NCBI RefSeq assembly: GCF_035784015.1
Contig: NZ_JALKOW010000007.1
Strand: one strand, 5' to 3'
From: Comamonas sp009360615
GTDB lineage: Bacteria; Pseudomonadota; Gammaproteobacteria; Burkholderiales; Burkholderiaceae_C
DNA length: 64,000 nucleotides
Shown: positions 33,793-42,852 of the stretch, piece by piece
How positions within the stretch are numbered: position 1 is the first letter of the stretch
Layout: every line of letters starts with the position of its first letter
Program-made: the position numbers and the translations under genes
The notes under the pieces: generated by a model
The model's database searches: none
The model's input: only the letters and a program-made list of their open reading frames with translations
Told to the model about the DNA's origin: nothing

Positions 33793-34626
33793 GTGATTAA
33801 AGTCAACGCGTGGTATGAGCTTGTGCGTCGCACATGCATCGTCAACCCGCTTAACAACGATCCCAGAGAGACACGTCAGAACGGAACGCGCTTGGGCAAG
33901 CCAAGTCACTGGATCTTCAGCCACGCAATCGGCGGCGGGCAAGCAAACTTCGATGAGCCAATAGAAGACTTGTCACCTAGAGATCGCGTGATGCTTTACG
34001 CGCTGTTCAACCAAAAGGGTCATGTCCCCGAGTTGATTCACGCATTTCAAAAACTGATAGACCATCCACAACGCCTAAACAACGCCACTGTGCTCGATAT
34101 TGGCTGTGGACCGTTTACTGCAGGCTTGGCACTTGCCAATGTAGCTGGCAATGGTGTCGCCTACCGGTATTTTGGTGCCGACACTTCGCAGCAAATGTGC
34201 TTATTCGGAGAGGAACTTGCAAACTCAGCATTTGCCGCTGGCGGGCTCAACTCAAAAACGACGATAGAGTTCACCGACTCAATTGACGGCATCGATTTCG
34301 GACAACCGAGACTGGGCTGGACCGTTGTGGTGCTGTCTTATCTACTCGCCAGTACGTCACTCAATATTGATCTGATCGTCCGCCAGATCGTTGATGCATG
34401 TCAGCGTATTGGCCCAGGCCCAGTTGCAGTGCTGTACACCAACTCAGCACAGCCTGAGCGACGCGCCGCATTCCCAAAGTTTCAGGAGTTAATGGTGGAT
34501 GCAGGGTTCAAGTGCGAGGTGGTAGATACAGAATTACTTACAGACGGTGAGAAGCCTCGCACGATCCACTATGCACTGTTCACGCGCTTACCTCAAACGA
34601 TCCCTTTGAACAAGGTTACCCGATGA
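33793..34626 (+). CDS. Class I SAM-dependent methyltransferase, first gene of a novel three-gene operon
   Basis: A 277-aa protein with a GTG start behind AAGGAG. SAM-binding motif I is VLDIGCGPFTAGLAL (residues 100 to 114). The acidic residue of motif II is in YFGADTSQQM (D130), and the motif IV position is VVVLSYLLAST (about 178 to 188). The VVLSYLL form, without NPPY or DPPY, recalls RNA methyltransferases (Rsm22-like and tRNA wobble types) more than base-amino DNA methyltransferases. Its stop overlaps the helicase start by four bases. The substrate is unknown; an RNA target would suit the ALKBH8-like partner. Confidence 0.75.
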   Translation: MIKVNAWYELVRRTCIVNPLNNDPRETRQNGTRLGKPSHWIFSHAIGGGQANFDEPIEDLSPRDRVMLYALFNQKGHVPELIHAFQKLIDHPQRLNNATVLDIGCGPFTAGLALANVAGNGVAYRYFGADTSQQMCLFGEELANSAFAAGGLNSKTTIEFTDSIDGIDFGQPRLGWTVVVLSYLLASTSLNIDLIVRQIVDACQRIGPGPVAVLYTNSAQPERRAAFPKFQELMVDAGFKCEVVDTELLTDGEKPRTIHYALFTRLPQTIPLNKVTR

Positions 34627-35729
34627 GATTGCCGAGCTTCAGCGAATTGCTCGATGAACAGCGCCAAGTATTCATGGAGGATCCCGACAAGTCGATCTTG
34701 GTGGTTGGACCACCAGGCTCCGGCAAAACCACCGTTGCTCTCTGGAAGGCTAACGTCCTAGCAGGGCCGGAATACCAGCGCCAGGTGGTTGTTGTCACCA
34801 GAAATAGGCTGTTAGCAGCCCTTGCAACGCAGATTTCCCAGGATCAGGGAAATACGCCCGTAAGCAGTACAACGATGCACGCGCTCGTTTGGCAGCACTA
34901 CAGAGGAGTTTTTGGGCATGCTGTTCCGCAATTGGAAGCTTACAGCTTCAACTGGCCTCAAATTCTGCTCAACTATGAGTCAGCTGGTACCACCCCGTCC
35001 ATCGATCACCTTATCGTCGATGAAGGACAGAATTTACCTCAAGATTTCTTTGTTTGGGCCCGGCGCTTTGGCGCCTCAACTGTCTCGGTCTTCGCAGACG
35101 AGAACCAGACGACAGATGCCGGCGGTTGCCACATTTCGGATTTGCAGGCGGCAGGATTCACGGACATGCATCTCCTGACCGTCAATCATCGCAACACATT
35201 GGAGATAGCAGAACTAGTCGAGCATTTTCACCGCAATCGCTACGTCCCATCAGTACCTGCTCAACGTGGACGCTCCAACGAAGTCCCTCGACTGATGACA
35301 GTCACTAGTTGGGAAGACTTAGCTCAACTGGTTTCCATCCGATTCGGCAACCGCGGTGGATCTATCGGGGTGATCGTTTATCGAGTGAATGAAATCCAGA
35401 CCCTGCATAGATTGTTCAGGGAAAATCTACCTGATGCCCGCATCGACAGCTACACCAACTACTCCGCGCCCTCGGCGGAGCATGCGATTCGGCTGCGTGA
35501 AGATGGAATCACTATCATCTCTGGAGAGTCAGCAATCGGACTGGAGTTCGATACGGTCTACCTCCAAGACCTCGATCGCTCGTTACCGATAGTTGATGCC
35601 GTTCAAGAACGACGCCTATATATGCTCTGCGCCCGCGCCAGGGACACATTGTTTCTGGTCAATGGGCCGCAGCCTCTGACACAGGCACAATTGGTAGATC
35701 TTCCTCCCTCCCCTATCCTAGACCGATGA
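34623..35729 (+). CDS. Short superfamily 1 helicase/ATPase, second gene of the operon
   Basis: A 368-aa protein carrying most SF1 (UvrD/Rep-like) motifs: Walker A GPPGSGKTT (29 to 37), Walker B IVDEGQNLP (131 to 139), motif III VFADENQT (156 to 163), motif IV-like VNHRNT (187 to 192), motif V IGLEFD and motif VI YMLCARARD near the C-terminus. It is about half the length of UvrD because the 1B and 2B insertions are nearly absent, so it may act as a translocase or NTP-driven switch. It overlaps both neighbours by four bases, which implies fixed stoichiometry. Confidence 0.85.
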   Translation: MRLPSFSELLDEQRQVFMEDPDKSILVVGPPGSGKTTVALWKANVLAGPEYQRQVVVVTRNRLLAALATQISQDQGNTPVSSTTMHALVWQHYRGVFGHAVPQLEAYSFNWPQILLNYESAGTTPSIDHLIVDEGQNLPQDFFVWARRFGASTVSVFADENQTTDAGGCHISDLQAAGFTDMHLLTVNHRNTLEIAELVEHFHRNRYVPSVPAQRGRSNEVPRLMTVTSWEDLAQLVSIRFGNRGGSIGVIVYRVNEIQTLHRLFRENLPDARIDSYTNYSAPSAEHAIRLREDGITIISGESAIGLEFDTVYLQDLDRSLPIVDAVQERRLYMLCARARDTLFLVNGPQPLTQAQLVDLPPSPILDR

Positions 35730-37960
35730 CCTCAATGTCCGGCGACCAGTTGGAGCTAATTGCGTCCATCCCAGCACCCAAACAGCAGGCTCTGAGAGTG
35801 GTGCGCCTGCTCGGCCTAATTCTGGACCAGATGGCCTTTTTGCACTTCCTCAGCAACGAATGGATAGTCCCACCGTCAGGCAACCTGCTGCTCGGCACTA
35901 AGCATGCCTGTGGAGTCGCTACTAACAGCTCGTCGGCCGTTGGCATTTGGTTCGACACCCAGTTTCTTCCGGACAACCCTATCCAGGTGTGGCGGGATGG
36001 AGCCTGGGCACAAACTACATTGCACAGCGTGAGAGAAAGCGATTCCGTTGTGTCTTGGGACGGCCCGCTACCAGCATTTGCGGTCAACAATTTCCGTGTG
36101 AGCTCAGATGGCATCAAAGCAAAACTTCTGGCTCTAGCGCGTAACTTTGCGGACATGGACATCCCCACCCAGCCGTTCATCGTGGGCACGTTTTCGCATG
36201 TCACACCACCACCTAAGGCCCCCCCGACGAACAGCTTATCGTTGCCTCCTCCTAACTGGAATGCATTACGAGGTGCAGCGGCAATGGCAACTTTTGCCCT
36301 CCCTGCTATAGACCCCTGGGTGGAACTGTTCTGCAACCTGCTTCGCGTCGGCGCCGCCAACTCGAAGTTAGTCGAAAGTCTGCACGCGCCTTGGTGGCGA
36401 GTTGCACTTTGGTCCAATAGCGCGGAGCAGGAGCAACTCCCGGGTTTGTGGCAGGCCATAGTTGCAAATTTTTCGGAGCCAAGAAAGCTGAGCGAATGGC
36501 GGCCCAAGGCCATCCTGGACGACATCTGCGAACTAGCCCGAGATCTTGGTGAAGATGGCACTCGCCTAGCGAAACTCGCGGAGGGAGCAAATCTGCTTCT
36601 GGACGACAGAGCAACAGTTCAATCCCTTGGAGCTCAGGATGACTTTCTTGCTCTGACACTCCAACTACTACTTCTGCGACCGTCTCCCGAAAAGTTTTAC
36701 GGCTGGCGTGATGAATGGCCCGCAATCCCTCCTGTAGTTTGGTGGACTGGCATGACTCTCGCAGGCTATTTGCAGGGTTACAGTTCCTTGCCCACAAAAT
36801 TTCGTGGAACCACAGAGTGCCGAAAGTTGCTGGCACTAAAGACTTGGCAGCAGACTTCCAAGAACAGCTTTGGGCTTTGGCAATCAGTTACGCCGGATAG
36901 CGTAGCTTGGCAAGTCGACGATGGCGTGATTGTGATGACTGCAGACAAAAAGTCCTGGGCAGAGCACAAGCTAGGCACCCGAGGCAGTTGGTATCGAGCA
37001 GCCTTCGACGTCCCCGAGGTTCAATTGGAAGCACATGCGCTAGCACGTGAAGAATGTCCACATGTGATCGAGCAAATGATTGCAATCGAGAACGCAACGA
37101 TCCAAATTTCTGGTGACGGTGTTCTGGCGGTTGAGAAACCGTCGATCTTGACCGTCCGTGGAAGGATTGAGTTGCCGCTCGGTCAAGGTGTTGCTATTAC
37201 ACGTGCATTGAATCAGTCCCGCTTCAAAGAGTGGTTGGCGACAGCAAGCATTTCTCGTCGACTTTTACGCCCTTCAGTCACCTCTATTCAACAAGACGAC
37301 GGAGCGTTCCTTCTCACTCCTCCGATCACTCAAGCGGCAGCAATCACTTCAACAAAAAAGCCTGCAAACAAGCGGATATCCACGCGCACCAAATCGGCCA
37401 CTAGTAGCCTCCATGAGCCGGCTGGACTAAACGTACTAACTAATTTCATCAGCCAAGAAGAAGAAGTCCGACTGATCAGAACCCTCGACGGTCTCGAATG
37501 GGATCAGTCGATGAAGCGCAAGGTTCAGCATTACGGCTGGCGCTATGACTACAAGGCGCGGCGAGTCGCACCATCAAACTACATCGGCCCACTTCCTGAT
37601 TGGGCTGATGAATTGGCGCAACGACTGCTTGCTTCAGGCGTCGTTCCGGAGTTGCCGGACCAGGTAATCGTCAACAACTACGAAGGAAGCCAGGGTATCT
37701 CGAAGCATATCGATTGCAAGGAATGCTTCCGCGGCCCGATCGTCACAATCAGCTTGCTGGAAACATGGGACATGGTTTTCACTCGGAAGATCGCTGGAGA
37801 GAACGCGAAATTCACTCAAGCGTTGCCACGTTGCAGTGCGGTTGTCCTCGACGGTGAGGCACGGAGTTTGTGGCATCACGAAATCCCATCACGCCTCACC
37901 GAGCAGAGAGTGCCGCGCGGTCGCCGCGTATCCATCACCTTTCGGAAGGTGGCAATCTGA
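35726..37960 (+). CDS. AlkB/ALKBH8-like dioxygenase fused to a large unknown N-terminal domain
   Basis: A 744-aa protein. Residues about 570 to 744 form an AlkB-type 2-oxoglutarate/Fe(II) dioxygenase. VQHYGWRYDYK is near residue 592, then VNNYEGSQGISKHID with the H-x-D metal ligands (His661, Asp663). The distal His is in SLWHHEIPSR (717 or 718). RRVSITFR gives the R-x5-R pair (Arg734, Arg740) that binds 2-oxoglutarate. The QHYG and RGRRVSITFRKV forms are closest to ALKBH8, the tRNA wobble-uridine hydroxylase. Residues 1 to 540 match nothing that I know. They hold a Pro-rich linker (about 155 to 180), W-rich helical segments and a region near 400 to 460 that may be a beta domain. A basic Ser/Thr/Lys linker (about 545 to 565) joins the two parts. 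Confidence 0.8.
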   Translation: MTSMSGDQLELIASIPAPKQQALRVVRLLGLILDQMAFLHFLSNEWIVPPSGNLLLGTKHACGVATNSSSAVGIWFDTQFLPDNPIQVWRDGAWAQTTLHSVRESDSVVSWDGPLPAFAVNNFRVSSDGIKAKLLALARNFADMDIPTQPFIVGTFSHVTPPPKAPPTNSLSLPPPNWNALRGAAAMATFALPAIDPWVELFCNLLRVGAANSKLVESLHAPWWRVALWSNSAEQEQLPGLWQAIVANFSEPRKLSEWRPKAILDDICELARDLGEDGTRLAKLAEGANLLLDDRATVQSLGAQDDFLALTLQLLLLRPSPEKFYGWRDEWPAIPPVVWWTGMTLAGYLQGYSSLPTKFRGTTECRKLLALKTWQQTSKNSFGLWQSVTPDSVAWQVDDGVIVMTADKKSWAEHKLGTRGSWYRAAFDVPEVQLEAHALAREECPHVIEQMIAIENATIQISGDGVLAVEKPSILTVRGRIELPLGQGVAITRALNQSRFKEWLATASISRRLLRPSVTSIQQDDGAFLLTPPITQAAAITSTKKPANKRISTRTKSATSSLHEPAGLNVLTNFISQEEEVRLIRTLDGLEWDQSMKRKVQHYGWRYDYKARRVAPSNYIGPLPDWADELAQRLLASGVVPELPDQVIVNNYEGSQGISKHIDCKECFRGPIVTISLLETWDMVFTRKIAGENAKFTQALPRCSAVVLDGEARSLWHHEIPSRLTEQRVPRGRRVSITFRKVAI

Positions 37961-38117
37961 TCCCCACCAGAGAGCTCGGGGTGTCAAGACTCGACTGGTT
38001 TGCGTACATCACGCCTGATACCAATAAGCCGCTTTAGCCGACCATCGGCTTGCTTTTTTCACCCCGACTTCATACGTCAACCAGTAATATGAATGTCCAA
38101 TTTTATGAAAGGATGCT

Positions 38118-38465
38118 ATGAACTGGTTCGTGTATGAAGTCGGTCCCATTGATCACGAGTGGTGGGGACTCTCCACTGTTGCTAAGGTTGCGGAATCTCT
38201 CGCAGGCAGAGACGCAAGGATGTTGGTTGAACACGGAGACATGGTTGGGTTTGATGGTGTGACTAGCGACGAGTTCATGGATCTATGGCGTTCCGCGCAA
38301 GATGCGGCGAGTGGGGCTGGTTGGGAAGGCGACTTCCGCATCCCTCCAGTTGTGATGTGGCTCCCTTCTGAACTTCAATTCCGGCCAGGGTTTGTATTCA
38401 AGCAAGACAACAACGGTTCAACTTATGTAATAAGCCCAGTCCCGTTACCTTATCTCGAGTACTAA
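38118..38465 (+). CDS. Small hypothetical protein
   Basis: A 115-aa acidic, Trp-rich protein (MNWFVYEVGPIDHEWWGLST) with an AAAGGA site before its ATG. It lies 157 bp after the dioxygenase gene on the same strand and could be an immunity or accessory gene, but nothing in it is recognised. Confidence 0.6.
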   Translation: MNWFVYEVGPIDHEWWGLSTVAKVAESLAGRDARMLVEHGDMVGFDGVTSDEFMDLWRSAQDAASGAGWEGDFRIPPVVMWLPSELQFRPGFVFKQDNNGSTYVISPVPLPYLEY

Positions 38466-38916
38466 TCATTTAAATAGACGAGCTCAGCATCGGCTCCATA
38501 TGCCTCCCTTGCAAACGTATGCTGGCATCAGGCAGCTGCTCAGCCGACTGACTGAAGGCCCAGGCCATAGGCCTCGCGATAGGCCACCCCTTACTCGATT
38601 CCATGCGTGAGTGCCTTCTAGGCCCGTAACCTCCCAATCAAGGCACCCGGCTCATAACGAACGCATGGCAGTTTGCGTTGTTCGTCATCACCACACACTA
38701 GCATGCTGAGGCGACCGTAAAACCTTTCCACGACGTGAAGCTTGCCCTCGTCGCGCCTCAGAGATCACGTCACAGATCTTTTTTTATTTAACCGTTAATC
38801 CTTGGTTCATGGCACGGGCCTTCTTTCAGAATCCGCGTGACTCAGACGTCGATCCAGGTCAGCTCCAGCCCGTTCACTGGCTATCATCTCTGAATTCAAT
38901 ACAGACAGACTCCTAA
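38466..38916. other. Gene-free stretch before the HEPN-CBS gene
   Basis: About 450 bp with no coding frame that I would defend and no recognised repeat. Remnants of decayed sequence are possible. Confidence 0.4.
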
Positions 38917-39729
38917 ATGCCGAATTGTCGTCCACCAAGTGCAAAGATAAAGCTACGCGAGCTCGATGCGAAGGAAAGCGTCTATTACAGAGACCGCTTT
39001 CGGGAGGCACGTTATGCCGCACTTGCAGACGCAGAAGGTTTTGGGGCCATCTGCTTTGCGCTGGAATCGTTAGGCCTTCGGCTGCTTGGAGAGCAAGCTA
39101 CATTGGAGCGATATAAACCCCGCATTGCGACTCGTGCACAGAAATCGACAGTCTTGAAAGAATTGACAGTGCGCTTTCCGTCGAGGTTCAAGCCCTTTGA
39201 GGCACTCTACAGGACAGTTCAAATCGCTCGAAACGACGCAATGCATATCGGCGCTTACGCGCGCCATGCCACCGAAGCAGCCATAGAGTTGTGCATCGGA
39301 CTGGAGGAGGCACTAATGGCCGGTGTAGAACGAACAGTTGGAAATGTGATGGTCACATCACCTGTAACAGTAGAGCAATGGCAACCAGTAGCTCATGCGC
39401 GTCAAATCATGCTTATGCACTCATTCTCGTTTCTGCCTGTGCGAATCAATGAGTCCTGGTGTCTTATCTCCGAACTCGGATTAGCCAAATTTTTAGGCGT
39501 TAACAGTGAAACGAAAAAGACTCGTCTTTGCGAAACCATAGAGAGTGCGAAGGTCGCTGGCATGGAGATGGTGGAGCTCAGTGAAGACGACCTACTTGAT
39601 GTCGACATGCCAGTAGATGATGTTTTGCACAGCTCTCCGGCAAAGAACAGCCCAATGCTATGGCTAGTAATAGACAAGGCTCATCCGGAGCACCTTGCTG
39701 GCGTGTTGTCTCCGTTCGAACTTATGTAG
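38917..39729 (+). CDS. HEPN-like domain fused to a CBS-domain pair
   Basis: A 270-aa protein. Residues about 38 to 135 form a helical HEPN-like domain with the RNase signature R-x4-H as ARNDAMH (Arg105, His110). Residues about 145 to 268 form two CBS units: VMVTSPVTVEQWQPVAHARQ begins the first, and MPVDDVLHSS with PMLWLVIDKAHPEHLAGVL the second. CBS pairs bind adenine nucleotides or cyclic dinucleotides, so the layout suggests an RNase switched by a nucleotide ligand. This is inference from domain order. A second HEPN-like gene follows after 18 bp. Confidence 0.7.
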   Translation: MPNCRPPSAKIKLRELDAKESVYYRDRFREARYAALADAEGFGAICFALESLGLRLLGEQATLERYKPRIATRAQKSTVLKELTVRFPSRFKPFEALYRTVQIARNDAMHIGAYARHATEAAIELCIGLEEALMAGVERTVGNVMVTSPVTVEQWQPVAHARQIMLMHSFSFLPVRINESWCLISELGLAKFLGVNSETKKTRLCETIESAKVAGMEMVELSEDDLLDVDMPVDDVLHSSPAKNSPMLWLVIDKAHPEHLAGVLSPFELM

Positions 39730-39747
39730 CGCCTAGGAGACCCGCCA

Positions 39748-40338
39748 GTGACCATCGTGCATCGCACTGTTTCCGTACACCTCAACTATTTTTCATGCCT
39801 AGAAGATGACCTAGTCCAAGTCTCCCGGTGGATAGAGTTCTCTAGTGACAACGAATTGGTATATTCAATAGAGCTCGCACGTTTGCTCATGACAGCCTCT
39901 GCAGAGGTCGACGTAGTTGCAAAAGCTCTGTGCACAGAAATTGATGAGAGTCAGAACGCAAGTAGTATCAACAAATATCAGTCGGTGCTACTTAAAGCAA
40001 TTCCTACGCTGCCGCATGCCAAAGTAGAGATGCCGCGCTTTGGCATGCAATTCCAGCCATGGAGCAATTGGGCGTCTCCTGGAGTTCCGCCTGACTGGTG
40101 GCAGGGCAACAACAAAGTCAAGCATCATAGAGCAGAACACTTTCGCTCTGCCAATCTGAAGAATGTTCTAAATGCAGTCGCGGCTCTGCTTGTCTTGCTT
40201 CTTCTGTTTCACAGCAAAGATGGGCCCTATTTCCCGCAACGACCTCGCTTGTTTGTGCCTCGCACGTTTGTGTTAGATGAGGGACACGCCTTCCGTCTAA
40301 TTATTCCTGACGGCACACACCTCCCTTGGGACAAATAG
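39748..40338 (+). CDS. HEPN-like partner protein
   Basis: A 196-aa, mainly helical protein with a GTG start behind GGAG. The helix LARLLMTASAEVDVVAKALC and a later GNNKVKHHRAEHFRSANLKN segment look like a HEPN domain of the kind found in abortive-infection proteins. N-x2-KH-x-R replaces the strict R-x4-H. It is probably cotranscribed with the HEPN-CBS gene. It could be a partner that dimerises with it or an inactive copy. Confidence 0.6.
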   Translation: MTIVHRTVSVHLNYFSCLEDDLVQVSRWIEFSSDNELVYSIELARLLMTASAEVDVVAKALCTEIDESQNASSINKYQSVLLKAIPTLPHAKVEMPRFGMQFQPWSNWASPGVPPDWWQGNNKVKHHRAEHFRSANLKNVLNAVAALLVLLLLFHSKDGPYFPQRPRLFVPRTFVLDEGHAFRLIIPDGTHLPWDK

Positions 40339-40454
40339 TTGCCTCAAAGGACATAACAGTTGAATCGCACCGCTTTGAAATGCCCACAGAAGTTGGACGG
40401 TTACAGTGCCGCCAAACAGGTGGTGTTTCTCAGCCAATACTCCACCTGGCTGAA

Positions 40455-40483
40455 CCCTTGCAACGCGCCTCATCGTGCAAGGG
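40455..40483. terminator. Hairpin between convergent genes
   Basis: CCCTTGCA (40455 to 40462) and TGCAAGGG (40476 to 40483) form an 8-bp stem with a 13-nt loop between the HEPN partner gene and the end of the CBASS operon. There is no U tract, so termination is uncertain. Confidence 0.35.
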
Positions 40484-40495
40484 CCCAATGCCTAA

Positions 40496-41929
40496 CTACT
40501 CGATGACAACGTAGAAGGGGTCTGACTGCCCCACCAACCGGTTGTCCCGCTTGCGAATCAAAAATGCCTCAACAAAGTGAACGCCGCGGTATCTCAGTCC
40601 TTCCGATCGACTTGTGCCAGCGTCTGAGGGATAAAACTCGCCTCGCAGAGCATCCGCACGGGATGCAACCTTGTCAGTGTTCGTCACGCGCCATTGAACC
40701 TTGTAGTCTTCGGAGAACGGCATGCCGTGGGCGCCACTTGCGTTAAAACGGACCCAGTAGCCCGGTTGCAATGCCTCTGCAGACTGGATAGTCCGAACAG
40801 TATTTCCATACTGCCCGGACCTCAGTTCTGCGACAACTCGTACGGTATGTTGTTCTGCTGCCCTGCGCCAGGTCGGCCTCCGTACATGAGGCAACTGGCG
40901 CAGCTTCGCAGGTACTGCGGCTGCACCCAGAACCTTTACTTTCTCAACTAGGTCTTGGAAGTGATTGCCCAGCACCAACATTCCTGTGGTGGCAGCCTCA
41001 CTGACTTTCTCGGCGGCGCGCCTCGCTTCGCCCGCAGCAAAGTTGTCACCAAAGACACGCTGCCACTTGCCAATACTTTCATCGCGGTCCGCCTCTGCAT
41101 ACGCATCGTCAATCCAACCACGGTAGAGGTTAACCTTGTCGCGGAAGTTTCCATATTGCGTTTGGTCCCAGCCACTTGCTTGGTCTTCCTGAGGCAGCTC
41201 TGGATTAGGCACAACTGGCACATTCGGCCGAGCCTGCAGCCAATCATCCAGGCGTCCGACCAGCGTTTTGAGCGTCGTGGTCAAGTCAGCAAACTGATCC
41301 CCATTTCTGTCGCTTTCATAGATCTGCAGTCCCATCAGGGTGGTCAGTAAGAACGAAGGACACGAGAAGTTGCCCTTGATGTCGCGCATGTACTTCAGTA
41401 ACCGGGTAACTTTCTTCAAGTCATTTCCGCCGGCGACGCCATTCTTACCTTTCACCCACTCCGTGTATGCAGAAGGTGCAGAGGCCTCGAACTGGTCTGT
41501 ACTACGATTGCAAACCTCGTACTGACCCGCATAAAGCCGGTTGACCACACAGGGCGCAACGTCAATCTTGCGTTCGCCCGTGTACTCAATCGTGGCGCAA
41601 TGCGAGTAACGACGAATTTTCCCTTCATACCTGGGAAGCTTTCCGAGCTTGGTGGCAAGCTCGTTCACGTAGTCCTTCGGCGTCCAGCCCTCCTTAGCCG
41701 CGATGAACACCAGCAAATCGGCATCGAACGGCTCTCCTGCCTGTGGCTTGATGATGGTCTCGTGTGCCCAGGAACCTTGCGGAGAGAAAGAAATGATCTT
41801 CGGACCCCAGTCAAGGGCACGTACCGCATTCTCAACCGCAACAATGCTGTCCTCCAACAGACCGAGGCGCGTGCTGTTCAGGTTTACATGTTCGTCAAGG
41901 AAAGTTCTAAAGTGTTCGTGAAGCTTCAT
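40496..41929 (-). CDS. CBASS CD-NTase with AGS-C sensor domain
   Basis: A 477-aa nucleotidyltransferase of the SMODS/CD-NTase group. The GS motif is QGSWAHET (residues 51 to 58), the first two acidic ligands are in PFDADLLVF (D69, D71) and the third is in RKIDVAPCVV (D123), so the active site looks intact. A helical domain follows (about 160 to 330). A C-terminal AGS-C beta domain (about 345 to 477) includes GYWVRFNASGAHGMPFSEDY and ends HFVEAFLIRKRDNRLVG and then DPFYVVIE. It should make a cyclic nucleotide signal upon phage sensing. It is the last gene of the leftward CBASS operon; its ATG overlaps the effector stop. Confidence 0.88.
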   Translation of the reverse strand: MKLHEHFRTFLDEHVNLNSTRLGLLEDSIVAVENAVRALDWGPKIISFSPQGSWAHETIIKPQAGEPFDADLLVFIAAKEGWTPKDYVNELATKLGKLPRYEGKIRRYSHCATIEYTGERKIDVAPCVVNRLYAGQYEVCNRSTDQFEASAPSAYTEWVKGKNGVAGGNDLKKVTRLLKYMRDIKGNFSCPSFLLTTLMGLQIYESDRNGDQFADLTTTLKTLVGRLDDWLQARPNVPVVPNPELPQEDQASGWDQTQYGNFRDKVNLYRGWIDDAYAEADRDESIGKWQRVFGDNFAAGEARRAAEKVSEAATTGMLVLGNHFQDLVEKVKVLGAAAVPAKLRQLPHVRRPTWRRAAEQHTVRVVAELRSGQYGNTVRTIQSAEALQPGYWVRFNASGAHGMPFSEDYKVQWRVTNTDKVASRADALRGEFYPSDAGTSRSEGLRYRGVHFVEAFLIRKRDNRLVGQSDPFYVVIE

Positions 41930-42852
41930 ATGACCTCCGATAGGTTGAGCTTGACCACGGCTTCGGCAACAAGCTTCTCAACCGCATGCTTAGCCTGTGC
42001 TTCTGTGTTCTTGCGAAGTCGGTTGTAGAGCCAGTCCAACACCAACGGATTACTCGCGCGATGCCGGTAAATTGCGTCTTGCAATGCACGGGAGCTCAGC
42101 GTCAGATCCTCCGCCGATGCACCGGCGAGAGCTTTGTCCCAAACCTTGTCGATTTCTCCCTTCAGCGTCGTTAACGATTCAATGGTGTCCTCTTGCTTGC
42201 GATACTCCCGCAAGACAAAACTGACCAAAGGCAAGACTGGAAGGCCTACCGAAATGATGAGTTCGTCGAGCTTGAGTCCTTGATAAAGACCAACGAGAAA
42301 CAGCGCGACACCGAGAAGTCCAGCAATGCAAAAAAGTGCTGCTGAATACTTTCGCCGCACCCGCAAGTCGTAGACCACGTTCGTTCGCTGGCACAGAAGT
42401 CGTCCCAATGGCAATGGCAATCTATTGATGGCGCCTTCATACCAAGCTTCCAGCACCTTCTTCTCCTCGTCGGACATTTGGCCTGACGCAATTGCACGCA
42501 GTTCCTCAGGATCCAATCGGTTACCGGCAACCAACTTGTTCCAGTCCAGCTTCAGAACCTCAGTGTCGAATTGCTCCTGAACCTTGGCTCCCGCCTTGCT
42601 ATTTGTGCGCTGCTTCGGAGAGAGGACTGCCACATCAAGAAGCAGTAGGGCAATAGATGCGAAGCCAAGATAGGGCCGGATAGTTGGGAACTCAGTACCG
42701 AAAAGCAGCCCTAGAACTGGCAGTAGTAGGGCTGTGATCGCAACGAAGTTCTGATAATTTTTCGCACGAGAATAGAAGCGCCGCTGCGCGCGTAGCAACT
42801 CTAGCCGTTCGGGCTTGTTTTGCTCAATGTCGATTCGATGTTCTGCGGTCAT
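41926..42852 (-). CDS. Four-transmembrane CBASS effector (S-4TM family)
   Basis: A 308-aa membrane protein with four predicted helices in two pairs (about residues 35 to 54, 57 to 77, 178 to 199 and 207 to 226). They are separated by a soluble loop of about 100 residues that contains the charged LDPEELRAIASGQMSDEEKK region. This matches the S-4TM effectors of CD-NTase operons, thought to open membrane pores when the nucleotide signal binds. It is joined by ATGA overlaps to the E2-like gene upstream and to the CD-NTase gene downstream. Confidence 0.85.
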   Translation of the reverse strand: MTAEHRIDIEQNKPERLELLRAQRRFYSRAKNYQNFVAITALLLPVLGLLFGTEFPTIRPYLGFASIALLLLDVAVLSPKQRTNSKAGAKVQEQFDTEVLKLDWNKLVAGNRLDPEELRAIASGQMSDEEKKVLEAWYEGAINRLPLPLGRLLCQRTNVVYDLRVRRKYSAALFCIAGLLGVALFLVGLYQGLKLDELIISVGLPVLPLVSFVLREYRKQEDTIESLTTLKGEIDKVWDKALAGASAEDLTLSSRALQDAIYRHRASNPLVLDWLYNRLRKNTEAQAKHAVEKLVAEAVVKLNLSEVI

